Shown here piece after piece: positions 17,249-26,521 of a stretch of 64,000 nucleotides of DNA (positions within the stretch are counted from its first letter, which is position 1; each line of letters opens with the position of its first letter). Below the pieces are notes generated by a model, which did no database searches, had not been told where the DNA came from, and was given only the letters and a program-made list of their open reading frames with translations. The stretch is from assembly GCA_022767745.1 (NCBI GenBank), contig JALENN010000010.1:248001-312000 (forward strand), read 5' to 3'. The position numbers and the translations under genes were made by a program. This DNA comes from Alistipes sp. GTDB taxonomy: Bacteria > Bacteroidota > Bacteroidia > Bacteroidales > Rikenellaceae.

Positions 17249-19381
17249 TTACTCGGCCAAAAGGAGCTCGAGAATCTTGATTGCAGCCTTTGCGATCGGG
17301 GTACCGGGACCGAAGATGGCAGCGGCACCGTCACGGTAAAGCTCGTCGTAATCCTGAGCGGGGATTACACCGCCGACGATGACGATGATATCCTCGCGGC
17401 CCAGTTTCTTGAGCTCGGCGATGATCTGCGGCACCAGCGTGAGGTGACCTGCGGCGAGCGACGATACGCCCACAACATGCACGTCATTCTCCACGGCCTG
17501 CTTGGCAGCCTCGGCGGGAGTCTGGAACAACGGACCCATATCGACATCGAAGCCGACATCGGCATAACCCGTAGCTACGACCTTGGCACCACGGTCGTGA
17601 CCGTCCTGGCCCAGCTTGGCGATCATGATACGGGGCTGACGGCCCTCCTTCTTGGCGAACTCGGCGCACATGGCCTTCGCCTTCTCGAAATCTGCATCCT
17701 GTTTCATACCTGAACTGTATACACCCGAAATTGAACGAATCACAGCCTTGTAGCGACCTACGACTACCTCGCAGGCATCCGAGATCTCGCCCAGCGTAGC
17801 GCGTACCTTCGCAGCCTCGACGGCCAGCTCCAGCAGGTTGCCCTTGCCGGTCTTTACGCACTCGGTGATGGCGGCCAGAGCCTTGTCCACGGCAGCCTGA
17901 TCGCGCGATGCGCGCAGCTCCTTCAGACGCTTTACCTGGCTCTCGCGTACGGCCGTGTTGTCGACGGCGAGGATATCGATCGGGGCCTCCTTCTCGAGAC
18001 GGTACTCGTTCAGGCCGATGATCTTCTGCTCGCCCGAGTCGATGCGGGCCTGCGTACGTGCCGCAGCCTCCTCGATACGCATCTTGGGAATACCCGTCTC
18101 GATGGCCTTGGCCATACCGCCGAGCTTCTCCACCTCCTGGATGTGCTCCCAGGCCTTGTGTGCGATCTCGTTGGTGAGCGACTCAACAGAGTAAGAACCT
18201 GCCCACGGATCGACGTTGCGGCAGACGTTGGTCTCCTCCTGGATATAGATCTGCGTGTTACGTGCAATACGTGCCGAGAAGTCGGTAGGCAGCGCGATGG
18301 CCTCGTCCAGTGCGTTGGTGTGCAGCGACTGAGTGTGACCCAGAGCCGCACCCATGGCCTCGATAGCCGTACGTGCCACGTTGTTGAAGGGATCCTGCTC
18401 GGTGAGCGACCATCCCGACGTCTGGCTGTGCGTACGCAGTGCGAGCGACTTGGGGTTCTTGGGGTTGAACTGCTTTACGATCTTGGCCCACAGCATACGT
18501 GCGGCACGCATCTTGGCGATCTCCATGAAGTGGTTCATACCGATAGCCCAGAAGAACGACAGACGCGGTGCGAACGCATCGACCGACATTCCGGCGTTGA
18601 TACCGGCACGCAGGTACTCAAGACCGTCGGCCAGCGTATATGCCAGCTCGATGTCGGCCGTGGCACCGGCCTCCTGCATGTGGTAACCCGAGATCGAGAT
18701 AGAGTTGAACTTGGGCATGTTCTTCGACGTGTACTCGAAGATGTCGGCGATGATCTTCATCGAGAACTTGGGCGGATAAATATAGGTGTTACGCACCATG
18801 AACTCCTTGAGGATATCGTTCTGGATCGTACCCGACAGCTGGTCGAGCGTACAGCCCTGCTCGAGACCCGTCACGATGTAGAACGCCAGCACGGGCAGCA
18901 CGGCACCGTTCATGGTCATCGACACCGACATACGGTCCAACGGAATACCATTGAAGAGCACCTTCATGTCCTCAACCGAGCATATCGACACACCGGCCTT
19001 GCCGACGTCGCCCACAACGCGCGGGTGATCGGCATCATAGCCGCGGTGCGTAGCCAGGTCGAACGCCACCGACAGACCCTTCTGACCAGCGGCCAGGTTA
19101 CGGCGGTAGAAGGCGTTAGACTCCTCGGCCGTAGAGAAACCGGCATACTGGCGGATCGTCCACGGACGCATAACGTACATCGTAGAATAGGGACCGCGCA
19201 GGAACGGCGCGATACCGGCAGCATAATTGAGGTGCTCGAGGCCCTCGAGATCCTTCTCCGTGTAGTCCCTCTTTACGGGTATCTGCTCGGCTGTCATCCA
19301 AGGCTGTTCGGCCTCGGCAGCGGTGGCACAGCACTGCGTCTTGCCACCCTCGTATGATAATTTATCGAATTTTGCTCTCAT
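17249..19381 (-). CDS. mutB: Methylmalonyl-CoA mutase large (catalytic) subunit
   Basis: The enzyme interconverts succinyl-CoA and methylmalonyl-CoA with adenosylcobalamin, the key step in making propionate from succinate in gut Bacteroidota. The 710-residue protein has the TIM-barrel acyl-CoA domain ([20 protein letters not shown] near 64-83) and the C-terminal B12-binding domain with the cobalt-ligand motif DGHDRG near 592. The start at [13 protein letters not shown] leads directly into the typical family N terminus. It follows mutA by 15 bp. No epimerase, decarboxylase or MeaB-type chaperone gene lies next to it in the window. Codon choice indicates high expression. Confidence 0.97.
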   Translation of the reverse strand: MRAKFDKLSYEGGKTQCCATAAEAEQPWMTAEQIPVKRDYTEKDLEGLEHLNYAAGIAPFLRGPYSTMYVMRPWTIRQYAGFSTAEESNAFYRRNLAAGQKGLSVAFDLATHRGYDADHPRVVGDVGKAGVSICSVEDMKVLFNGIPLDRMSVSMTMNGAVLPVLAFYIVTGLEQGCTLDQLSGTIQNDILKEFMVRNTYIYPPKFSMKIIADIFEYTSKNMPKFNSISISGYHMQEAGATADIELAYTLADGLEYLRAGINAGMSVDAFAPRLSFFWAIGMNHFMEIAKMRAARMLWAKIVKQFNPKNPKSLALRTHSQTSGWSLTEQDPFNNVARTAIEAMGAALGHTQSLHTNALDEAIALPTDFSARIARNTQIYIQEETNVCRNVDPWAGSYSVESLTNEIAHKAWEHIQEVEKLGGMAKAIETGIPKMRIEEAAARTQARIDSGEQKIIGLNEYRLEKEAPIDILAVDNTAVRESQVKRLKELRASRDQAAVDKALAAITECVKTGKGNLLELAVEAAKVRATLGEISDACEVVVGRYKAVIRSISGVYSSGMKQDADFEKAKAMCAEFAKKEGRQPRIMIAKLGQDGHDRGAKVVATGYADVGFDVDMGPLFQTPAEAAKQAVENDVHVVGVSSLAAGHLTLVPQIIAELKKLGREDIIVIVGGVIPAQDYDELYRDGAAAIFGPGTPIAKAAIKILELLLAE

Positions 19382-19396
19382 AACTTTGCTTGCTTA

Positions 19397-21253
19397 TTAG
19401 ATACCCAACTCTTTGAGGTAGAACTTCAGAGTTTCGAGTACGTTACTCTTTACGTTGATGAAATTGGTTATACCCTGTGCCTCAAGCTCGGGAGTGCATG
19501 CCGGGGCGCCTGCCACAACGAGGATGGCCTTGCCGCCCAGCAGCTCCTTCACGCGGGGAGCCAGCTCGGCGTAGTCGTCGTCCGACGAGCATACCACAAC
19601 GATGTCGGCCTTGGCCTCCAGAGCGGCGGCCACGCCCTCCTCTACCGACTTGAAGAAGGTGTTGTCCTGAACGCGGATACCGGCGCAGGCGAAGAAGTTG
19701 CATGAGAACTGTGCGCGGGCACGGGCCATGGCCAGACTGCCGCACGTGAGCATGAACGCCTTGGGCGTCTTGCCGCTGCGGTCGACGTGCAGACGCATCT
19801 GCTCGAAGGCCATAGCGCCACGGTAGGGAACCAGTACATTGCCCTCGGCCTGCTTGCGCTCGACAACGGCGTCGGTGATGGCGTCGGCGGCAACCTCCGT
19901 GAAGTTGGGATACTGGTTTGCACCCAGCAGCACCTGACGGCGCGTTGCGATGTTCTTGTCCTTGGCTGCGGCAGAAGCCTTCACACGATCGACGATGAAG
20001 CCCTGCTCGAAGGCAGCGATGTAACCGCCCTTATCCTCAACCTCGAGGAAGAGGTTCCAAGCCTGCTCGGCGATGTTGCGCGTAAGGGTCTCAACATAGT
20101 ACGAACCGCCCGCAGGGTCAACCACGCGGTCGAAGTGCGACTCGTGCTTGAGCAGAAGCTCGACGTTGCGCGCGATACGCTTCGAGAACTCGTTGGGCTC
20201 CTCGAAGGCGTAGTCGAACGGCGTAACCTCCAGCGAGTGTACGCCGGCCAGCGATGCCGACATGGCCTCGGTGGTGCCGCGAAGCATGTTTACATAGGGG
20301 TCGTATACGGTCTGGTTCCAGGTCGAGGTGACGGCGTGAGCGAACATCTTGCCCGAGCACTCGCGCTCGGGGTTGTAACCCTTGACGATGTTGGCCCACA
20401 GCAGACGTGCGGCGCGGAACTTGGCGATCTCCATGAAGTACGACGAGGTAACGGCGAACGTGAAACGTATCTTGCGGGCCACCAGGTCGATCGGAAGACC
20501 GGCCTCGGTGAGCTTAACCAGATAGTCGTGTGCGGCCGAGAGCGTGAAGGCCAGCTCCTCGACGATGGTTGAACCGGCGTTGCTGAAGGTGCTGCCCGTA
20601 ACGTTAACCACGCGTATACGCTTGTAGTCGGCCGTACGCTTAATCAGCTCGACAATCTTCGAGAAGCAGTGCTCACCCGTAGCGTCGCTGCAGCAGAAGT
20701 GACCCTTGGTCGAGAGGTTCTTCACGATGGGATCGATGCAGAAGTTGATGCATACCTCATCCTTGTTCAGGCCCAGGCTCTCCACCTTGTCGAGTACCAG
20801 GCCTGCCACCTTGCCCATCTTCTTGCCCGAGAAGGTGATCTCGACGGCAGGAATGCAGATATCCTTCAACAGCGTCTCCAGATCCTCGGCGGCGAAGCCC
20901 TCCGACGTGATGTGGAAACCGATCGAGTCGACGCCTGCATTGAGGATCTTCAGAGCCTCGGCATTGGCCTTGGCGGGAGAGTCAACCGTTACGGTCTGGT
21001 GAATGCGCCAATCGTTGCTGTTGTGCGTACCCCTTACATAGGGGAACTCGCCGGCCTGCGATCCGAGGAACTCGATGCCTTCGAGATTCTCCGCACGGTA
21101 GTAGGGACGTACGTTGAATCCTTCGGTGGTTCTCCACACGAGCTTGCGCTCATAGTCGGCCCCTTTTAAGTCTGTCGTAATCGCCGCTTCCCACTGCTCC
21201 GTCGAGACGGGCGGGAACTCGGTGAACAACTTTTCTCTTTCGGTATTAGACAT
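19397..21253 (-). CDS. mutA: Methylmalonyl-CoA mutase small subunit
   Basis: The 618-residue protein is the non-catalytic partner of MutB in the heterodimeric mutase. It shares the barrel-plus-B12-fold layout, but the C-terminal domain has AMARARAQF where MutB carries the DxHxxG cobalamin ligand, as expected for the small subunit. A TTEGFNVRPYYRAENL segment near 42-57 is typical of MutA. It is the first gene of the mutAB pair and is preceded by a -7 element about 95 bp upstream. B12-riboswitch elements were looked for in the leader and not seen. Confidence 0.96.
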   Translation of the reverse strand: MSNTEREKLFTEFPPVSTEQWEAAITTDLKGADYERKLVWRTTEGFNVRPYYRAENLEGIEFLGSQAGEFPYVRGTHNSNDWRIHQTVTVDSPAKANAEALKILNAGVDSIGFHITSEGFAAEDLETLLKDICIPAVEITFSGKKMGKVAGLVLDKVESLGLNKDEVCINFCIDPIVKNLSTKGHFCCSDATGEHCFSKIVELIKRTADYKRIRVVNVTGSTFSNAGSTIVEELAFTLSAAHDYLVKLTEAGLPIDLVARKIRFTFAVTSSYFMEIAKFRAARLLWANIVKGYNPERECSGKMFAHAVTSTWNQTVYDPYVNMLRGTTEAMSASLAGVHSLEVTPFDYAFEEPNEFSKRIARNVELLLKHESHFDRVVDPAGGSYYVETLTRNIAEQAWNLFLEVEDKGGYIAAFEQGFIVDRVKASAAAKDKNIATRRQVLLGANQYPNFTEVAADAITDAVVERKQAEGNVLVPYRGAMAFEQMRLHVDRSGKTPKAFMLTCGSLAMARARAQFSCNFFACAGIRVQDNTFFKSVEEGVAAALEAKADIVVVCSSDDDYAELAPRVKELLGGKAILVVAGAPACTPELEAQGITNFINVKSNVLETLKFYLKELGI

Positions 21254-21347
21254 AATTTTTAGGAATTAGTTTAGTGTATGTGCTTTTGTATTTGTCGATG
21301 AAAGTCTTTTCACGTTTTTTACTTACAACCTGGCACAGTTAGTCTGA

Positions 21348-21355
21348 CAAATATA
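21348..21355 (-). promoter_or_regulatory. -7 promoter element for mutAB
   Basis: On the minus strand this reads TATATTTG, a full match to TAnnTTTG, and lies 94 bp upstream of the mutA start. No clear TTTG is found at the -33 distance. Confidence 0.55.
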
Positions 21356-21658
21356 CTACTTTTTTTATATCGGCGTACCTGTTCTGTTAAGAAAATAACA
21401 CTATTCTTTCTCTTGCGGCCACAGTCGGCGAGGTTTTGACAAACCGCCCAAAGATGCCGTTTTCACAACAATCGGCATAATATTATCCTTTATTTCCCCA
21501 AACTACCCCTTTTCACACAAACCGCGTTTTTCTCCGACCGAAGCCAAATTTCATGCAATTTCACGAAAACAGCACCCAAAAATCCGCACATCAGCCAAAA
21601 ATCCGCACACAAAACCACAAAAATAGCCAAAAACAACACCAATATGACGAAAAACGCG

Positions 21659-21666
21659 TATATTTG
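21659..21666 (+). promoter_or_regulatory. -7 promoter element for glnN
   Basis: TATATTTG matches the Bacteroidota -7 consensus and lies 91 bp before the glnN start. A -33 TTTG is not evident, which may mean an activator is used. Confidence 0.55.
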
Positions 21667-21757
21667 CATCGAGGAACAAAATCCGCAAAAACAAAAAACT
21701 CACACATTCCGACAAAACATTCCGGCCACAATCGGGAGTATAAAATAAGGTTAGCTT

Positions 21758-23929
21758 ATGTTGTTAAGATTTAAAATGGTTGAAGCGGCTCTGAACCACA
21801 GGGCCGTGGACGTAAAGGCACCGGCATCGCGCCCGTCGGAGTACTTCGGCGAGAAGGTATTCGGACGTACGGCCATGCGCCGCTATCTCGACAAGCAGAC
21901 CTACGAGGCTCTGCTCAACACCATGGAGAACGGCACGCCCCTGCAGCTCGAGCTTGCAGACAGCGTCGCCGCAGGCATGCGCCAATGGGCTCTCGACAAC
22001 GGAGCCGACCACTACACCCACTGGTTCCAGCCGCTGACGGGAGGTACGGCCGAGAAGCACGACTCATTCTCGGACCCCGACGGCAAGGGCGCCGTACTTG
22101 AGACATTCACCGGCAAGGTGCTCGCACAGCAGGAGCCCGACGCCTCGTCGTTCCCCAACGGAGGCATCCGCAACACCTTCGAGGCGCGCGGATACTCGGC
22201 ATGGGACCCCACCTCGCCCGCATTCATTGTCGACACGACGCTCTGCATACCCACCGTCTTCATCGCCTACACGGGCGAGGCGCTCGACTACAAGGTGCCC
22301 CTGCTGCGTGCCATCGCCGCCGTCGACAAGGCTGCCACGGAGGTGTGCCACTACTTCGACAAGAACGTCGAGCACGTAAACACCTACCTCGGCTGGGAGC
22401 AGGAGTTCTTCCTCGTCGACGAGAGCCTATGGGCCGCACGCCCCGACCTCGTGCTGACGGGCCGCACCCTCATGGGACACGAGTCGGCCAAGAACCAGCA
22501 GCTCGAGGACCACTACTTCGGCGCCATACCCTCGCGCGTGATCTCCTTCATGAAGGATCTCGAGTATGAGAGCCTCAAACTCGGAATTCCCCTCAAGACC
22601 CGCCACAACGAGGTTGCGCCCAACCAGTTCGAGGTGGCTCCCGTATACGAGGAGGCCAACCTCGCCAACGACCACAACCAGCTGCTGATGACCGTCATGG
22701 ACAAGATCTCGCGCCGCCACCACTTCCGCGTGCTGCTCCACGAGAAGCCGTTCAAGGGTATCAACGGCTCGGGCAAGCACAACAACTGGTCGCTTGGCAC
22801 CGACACCGGGGTCAACCTCTTCGGCCCGGGCAAGACGCCGGCCGAGAACCTGCAGTTCATCACATTCCTGGTGAACGTCATGGCCGCCGTATACCGCCAC
22901 AACGGCGTACTCAAGGCCGCCATCATGAGCGCGACGAACGCCCACCGTCTGGGCGCCAACGAGGCACCCCCGGCAATCATCTCGACCTTCCTCGGCTCGC
23001 AGATCTCGTCGGTACTCGACAAGCTGGAGAAGAGCAAGGGCGACGACGCCATACGCTTCGACGCGCGCAGCGTGTTCAAGATGAGCGGCGTGACGCAGAT
23101 ACCGTCGATCCTGCTCGACAACACCGACCGCAACCGTACCTCGCCGTTCGCCTTCACCGGCAACCGCTTCGAGTTCCGCGCCGCGGGCTCGTCGGACAAC
23201 TGCGCCGAGGCGATGATATGCCTCTGCTCGGCCATGGCCGAACAGCTCACCATATTCAAGGCCGACGTCGACGCCAAGATCGAAAAGGGCATGAAGAAGG
23301 AGAAGGCCATATACGAGACCATCAAGCAGCTCATACGCAGCTGCAAGGCCGTGCACTTCGACGGCAATGGATACTCCGACGAGTGGAAGGCCGAAGCGGC
23401 TCGCCGCGGTCTCGACTGCGAGACCTCCGCTCCGCTCATCTTCGACCGCTACCTCGACCCGTCGAGCCTCAAGATGTTCGGCGACATGGGCATCTACAGC
23501 AAGGTTGAGCTCGAGGCGCGCACCGAGGTCAAGTGGGAGACCTACACCAAGAAGATACAGATCGAGGCCCGCGTGCTGGGCGACATCACGATGAACCACA
23601 TCATCCCCGTGGCATCGAAGTACGAGGCCGTACTGCTCGACAAGGCATACAAGATGAAGGAGCTGGGCATAAAGTCAACGTCCGACATCGAGCTCATAAA
23701 GGACATACAGGAGCACACGGCGACCATCCAGCGACTGGTACACGACATGGTGGAGGCGCGCAAGGTGGCCAACAAGATCGAAGACCAGCGCCAGAAGGCC
23801 ATCGTCTACCACGACACCGTGGCCGTATATTTCGACGAGATACGCTACCACATCGACAAGATGGAGGAGGTGATCGACGACCAGCTGTGGCCGCTTCCCA
23901 AGTACCGCGAGCTACTCTTCATACGATAG
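21758..23929 (+). CDS. glnN: Type III glutamine synthetase
   Basis: The 723-residue protein is the large type III glutamine synthetase of Bacteroidota and cyanobacteria, which makes glutamine from glutamate, ammonia and ATP. The signature blocks are HYTHWFQPLTGGTAEKHDSF near 86-105, a KHNNWSLGTDTGVNLF block near 343-358 and NRFEFRAAGSSDNCAEAM near 469-486. The N terminus LRFKMVEAALNHR lines up with known GlnN starts, so I keep the first ATG rather than the one at 21776. It is transcribed alone and ends at a strong terminator. Nitrogen control is likely but no PII gene is nearby. Confidence 0.97.
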   Translation: MLLRFKMVEAALNHRAVDVKAPASRPSEYFGEKVFGRTAMRRYLDKQTYEALLNTMENGTPLQLELADSVAAGMRQWALDNGADHYTHWFQPLTGGTAEKHDSFSDPDGKGAVLETFTGKVLAQQEPDASSFPNGGIRNTFEARGYSAWDPTSPAFIVDTTLCIPTVFIAYTGEALDYKVPLLRAIAAVDKAATEVCHYFDKNVEHVNTYLGWEQEFFLVDESLWAARPDLVLTGRTLMGHESAKNQQLEDHYFGAIPSRVISFMKDLEYESLKLGIPLKTRHNEVAPNQFEVAPVYEEANLANDHNQLLMTVMDKISRRHHFRVLLHEKPFKGINGSGKHNNWSLGTDTGVNLFGPGKTPAENLQFITFLVNVMAAVYRHNGVLKAAIMSATNAHRLGANEAPPAIISTFLGSQISSVLDKLEKSKGDDAIRFDARSVFKMSGVTQIPSILLDNTDRNRTSPFAFTGNRFEFRAAGSSDNCAEAMICLCSAMAEQLTIFKADVDAKIEKGMKKEKAIYETIKQLIRSCKAVHFDGNGYSDEWKAEAARRGLDCETSAPLIFDRYLDPSSLKMFGDMGIYSKVELEARTEVKWETYTKKIQIEARVLGDITMNHIIPVASKYEAVLLDKAYKMKELGIKSTSDIELIKDIQEHTATIQRLVHDMVEARKVANKIEDQRQKAIVYHDTVAVYFDEIRYHIDKMEEVIDDQLWPLPKYRELLFIR

Positions 23930-23952
23930 CGCAGCCTCACGGCCAACACCGA

Positions 23953-23985
23953 CAGGCGGGACGAGCATTCGTCCCGCCTGTTTTG
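23953..23985 (+). terminator. Intrinsic terminator after glnN
   Basis: CAGGCGGGACGA at 23953-23964 pairs perfectly with TCGTCCCGCCTG at 23969-23980 around a four-base loop, followed by TTTTG. Confidence 0.9.
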
Positions 23986-24037
23986 TCGTCGCCGGGGAGC
24001 AAAGCGCTAAAAGAATGCACGAAATGAGGGTCAAAAA

Positions 24038-24068
24038 TTGCTAAATCGGAACCGATTCACTAATTTTG
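24038..24068 (+). promoter_or_regulatory. Promoter of the cysteine-desulfidase-like gene
   Basis: TTG at 24038-24040 and TAATTTTG at 24061-24068 are spaced by 20 bp, close to the Bacteroidota consensus. The start codon at 24098 is 29 bp downstream. This rules out an upstream in-frame TTG at 24038 as the start. Confidence 0.75.
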
Positions 24069-24097
24069 TTTACGAATCACCAATTAAACAAGCCATC

Positions 24098-25384
24098 ATG
24101 CTTACTCCAGCCGAAAGAAAAGCCATCATATCGCTCATAAAGCGCGAGGTGGTGCCCGCCATAGGGTGTACCGAGCCCATGGCCGTGGCACTGTGTACGG
24201 CACGCGTGCGCGAGACACTCGGCACGCTGCCCGAACGCATCGACGTACGCCTGAGCGCCAACATACTGAAGAACGCCATGGGCGTGGGAATCCCCGGCAC
24301 GGGGATGATCGGCCTGCCGATAGCCGTCGCACTGGGTGCCATTGTCGGACGCTCGGAATACGGGCTCGAGGTGCTGAAGGATGCCGACGCCGATGCCGTC
24401 GAGCAGGGCAAGCGCTACATCGACGAGAAACGCATCGCCATATCGCTCAAGCCCGACATCGAGGAGAAGCTCTACATCGAGGTGGAGGCCGCGGCCGGCC
24501 GCCACACCGCCAAGGCCGTCATAGCCGGCGGACACACCTCGTTTGTATATCTGCAGCGCGACGACCAGGTTCTAATGGACAAGGCCGCGGGCGGCGACGG
24601 CGACGCCGCCACGGAGGAGGGCGAGCTGACGCTGCGCCGCGTCTACGACTTCGCCATGACGACCCCAGTCGAGGAGATTGAGTTCATTCTCGACTCGATG
24701 CGCCTCAACAAGAACGCCGCCGAGCGTGCCTTCGAGGGCGACTACGGCCACTCGCTGGGACGCACGCTGCGCAGCAAGCGCGAGCTCGACATCATGGGCG
24801 ACAGCATCTTCTCGCGCATCATAGCCTACACGGCAGCGGCGTGCGACGCACGCATGGCCGGCGCGATGATACCCGTCATGAGCAACTCGGGCAGCGGCAA
24901 CCAGGGCATCACGGCAACGCTTCCCGTAGTGGTCTACGGCGAGGAGTGCGGCGCTTCGCGCGAGCAGATGATACGCGCCCTCACGCTGAGCCACCTCACC
25001 GTGATATACATCAAGCAGAGCCTCGGACGCCTCTCGGCCCTCTGCGGCTGCGTGGTGGCCGCCTCGGGGTCGAGCTGCGGCATAACCTATCTCATGGGCG
25101 GCGGATACGACGAGGTGAGCATGGCCGTAAAAAACATGATTGCCAACATCACGGGCATGATATGCGACGGCGCCAAGCCGAGCTGCGCCATGAAACTCGC
25201 CAGCGGCGTATCGACAGCCGTACTGTCGGCCATGCTGGCAATGGAGCACCGCTGCGTGTCGGAGCTGGAGGGCATCGTCGACCGCGACGTCGACCGCACG
25301 ATACACAACCTCACATCCATCGGGCGCGACGGCATGAACGAGACCGACCGCCTTATCCTCGACATCATGACCTCGAAGTGCTGA
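24098..25384 (+). CDS. L-cysteine desulfidase-like (CyuA/UPF0597) protein
   Basis: The 428-residue protein matches the UPF0597/CyuA family, whose characterised members use an iron-sulfur cluster to split cysteine into pyruvate, ammonia and sulfide. Conserved cysteines occur in PAIGCTEP near 22-29, SALCGCVVAASGSSCG near 312-327 and MICDGAKPSC near 350-359, which are the likely cluster ligands. MSNSGSGNQGI near 262-272 is a further family block. The protein is cytoplasmic with no membrane segment. Its own promoter and a shared terminator make it a single-gene unit. Serine or another amino acid could also be the substrate. Confidence 0.85.
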   Translation: MLTPAERKAIISLIKREVVPAIGCTEPMAVALCTARVRETLGTLPERIDVRLSANILKNAMGVGIPGTGMIGLPIAVALGAIVGRSEYGLEVLKDADADAVEQGKRYIDEKRIAISLKPDIEEKLYIEVEAAAGRHTAKAVIAGGHTSFVYLQRDDQVLMDKAAGGDGDAATEEGELTLRRVYDFAMTTPVEEIEFILDSMRLNKNAAERAFEGDYGHSLGRTLRSKRELDIMGDSIFSRIIAYTAAACDARMAGAMIPVMSNSGSGNQGITATLPVVVYGEECGASREQMIRALTLSHLTVIYIKQSLGRLSALCGCVVAASGSSCGITYLMGGGYDEVSMAVKNMIANITGMICDGAKPSCAMKLASGVSTAVLSAMLAMEHRCVSELEGIVDRDVDRTIHNLTSIGRDGMNETDRLILDIMTSKC

Positions 25385-25410
25385 CACCGCCCCGCAGCGC
25401 AGGAGACGTA

Positions 25411-25446
25411 AAGAGGGCTGTACCCATGTAGGTACAGCCCTCTTTC
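25411..25446. terminator. Bidirectional terminator between convergent genes
   Basis: AAGAGGGCTGTACC at 25411-25424 pairs with GGTACAGCCCTCTT at 25431-25444 around a six-base loop. The stem is flanked by A and T residues on both sides, so it can end the gene on the left and the oxidoreductase unit on the right. Confidence 0.88.
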
Positions 25447-25466
25447 ATATACATGGCGGCGCGAGG

Positions 25467-26501
25467 CTACATCTCCACCATCGGGCGGTCATCGGCCGGA
25501 TAGCGCACGCCTATCTGACGGCGCACCTCATCAACGATCTCCATCACGGCCAGCGACACGTCGTGGCTGTTCACCTGCGACGACAGCTCGCCCGCCTCGA
25601 TCAGGTCGATGAACTCGGCAATCTCGTAATAGTATTCGTCATGCGCTGCATCAACGCCCAGCATCTCTGGCTCGGGACGCGCACCGCGACCCGACGCGGG
25701 CGCCGAACGGGGATAGAAACGCACATCGGTCGGAGTCTGTATGCGGTCGATTAGGATATTTCCCGCCTCGCCCTCGATCTCCGACTGCAGAAGCGAATCC
25801 GATATTTTGGAATAGAGTACCGTAGCGTTCATGCCGTCGTACAGCATGTTGACGGCACCCTGCCCGTCGGCTCCGCTCGACAGCACCACACCCTGCGCCT
25901 CCACAGACTGCGGCCGGCCGAATAACGCCACGGCGGGATAGATCGCATAGACACCTATGTCCATTATCGCTCCGTTCGACAGCTCGGGACGGAAGGCATT
26001 GAACACCACCCCTTCCTTGAACTTGTCGTAGCGCGACGAATACTGGCAGAAGCTGGCAAAGTAGCGTCTCACACGTCCCACGCGCGGCAGAGCCTCGCGT
26101 ACGGCCTTGAAATTGGGACTCAGCGTACTCTTCATGGCCTCCATCAGTGTCACGCCGTAGCGGTGCGACGCCTCGATCATGGCACGCACCTCGGCGGCGT
26201 TCGACGCCATGGGCTTCTCGCACAGTACATGCTTGCCGCGGCTCATGCAATAGATGCTCTGCCGAGCGTGCATGCAGTTGGGCGTTGCGATATAGACGGC
26301 ATCGACCGTATCGGCGGCCGTCATCTCCTCGAGCGAGGTGAAGACGTGCGGAATGCCGTGCTTGCGGGCGAACTCCTCGCCACGCTCACGCGTGCGCGAA
26401 CATACGGCCGCAATCTCGCAGCGCGCATCCTCGCGCGCGCCGGCAATAACCCAGTCGGAGATGAAATTGGTGCCGACCACACCCAGACGTATCCTCTTCA
26501 T
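25467..26501 (-). CDS. Gfo/Idh/MocA family oxidoreductase
   Basis: The 344-residue protein begins with a Rossmann segment (GVVGTNFISDWVIAG near 6-20) and carries EKPMASN near 95, where the lysine of the EKP motif is the usual catalytic residue. The C-terminal alpha/beta sheet domain includes NGAIMDIGVYAIYP. Members use NAD(P)H to oxidise or reduce sugars and related cyclic polyols; the substrate is not determined. I chose MKRIRLG as start because it leads straight into the fold. It is the last gene of a leftward five-gene unit and starts 20 bp after the stop of a GH71/99-like hydrolase, suggesting a shared sugar pathway. No signal peptide is present. Confidence 0.9.
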   Translation of the reverse strand: MKRIRLGVVGTNFISDWVIAGAREDARCEIAAVCSRTRERGEEFARKHGIPHVFTSLEEMTAADTVDAVYIATPNCMHARQSIYCMSRGKHVLCEKPMASNAAEVRAMIEASHRYGVTLMEAMKSTLSPNFKAVREALPRVGRVRRYFASFCQYSSRYDKFKEGVVFNAFRPELSNGAIMDIGVYAIYPAVALFGRPQSVEAQGVVLSSGADGQGAVNMLYDGMNATVLYSKISDSLLQSEIEGEAGNILIDRIQTPTDVRFYPRSAPASGRGARPEPEMLGVDAAHDEYYYEIAEFIDLIEAGELSSQVNSHDVSLAVMEIVDEVRRQIGVRYPADDRPMVEM

Positions 26502-26521
26502 TGAACGGTTACTTAAGGTTG

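Larger units (their letters stand above)
21254..21757. other. Divergent intergenic region between mutA and glnN
   Basis: This 504-bp AT-richer region carries one -7 element for each flanking gene and otherwise no recognisable feature. A 73-codon frame at 21553-21774 is low-complexity Lys/His/Gln/Asn and overlaps the glnN promoter and start, so it is rejected as a gene. The stretch between 21380 and 21650 is C/A-rich and could hold regulator sites that I cannot identify. Confidence 0.5.

Noticed and set aside
21254..21400. Cobalamin riboswitch before mutA
   Set aside because: The leader on the minus strand lacks the B12-box and the expected GC-rich stems.
21553..21774. 73-codon frame upstream of glnN
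   Set aside because: It is low-complexity, spans the glnN -7 element and overlaps the glnN start.
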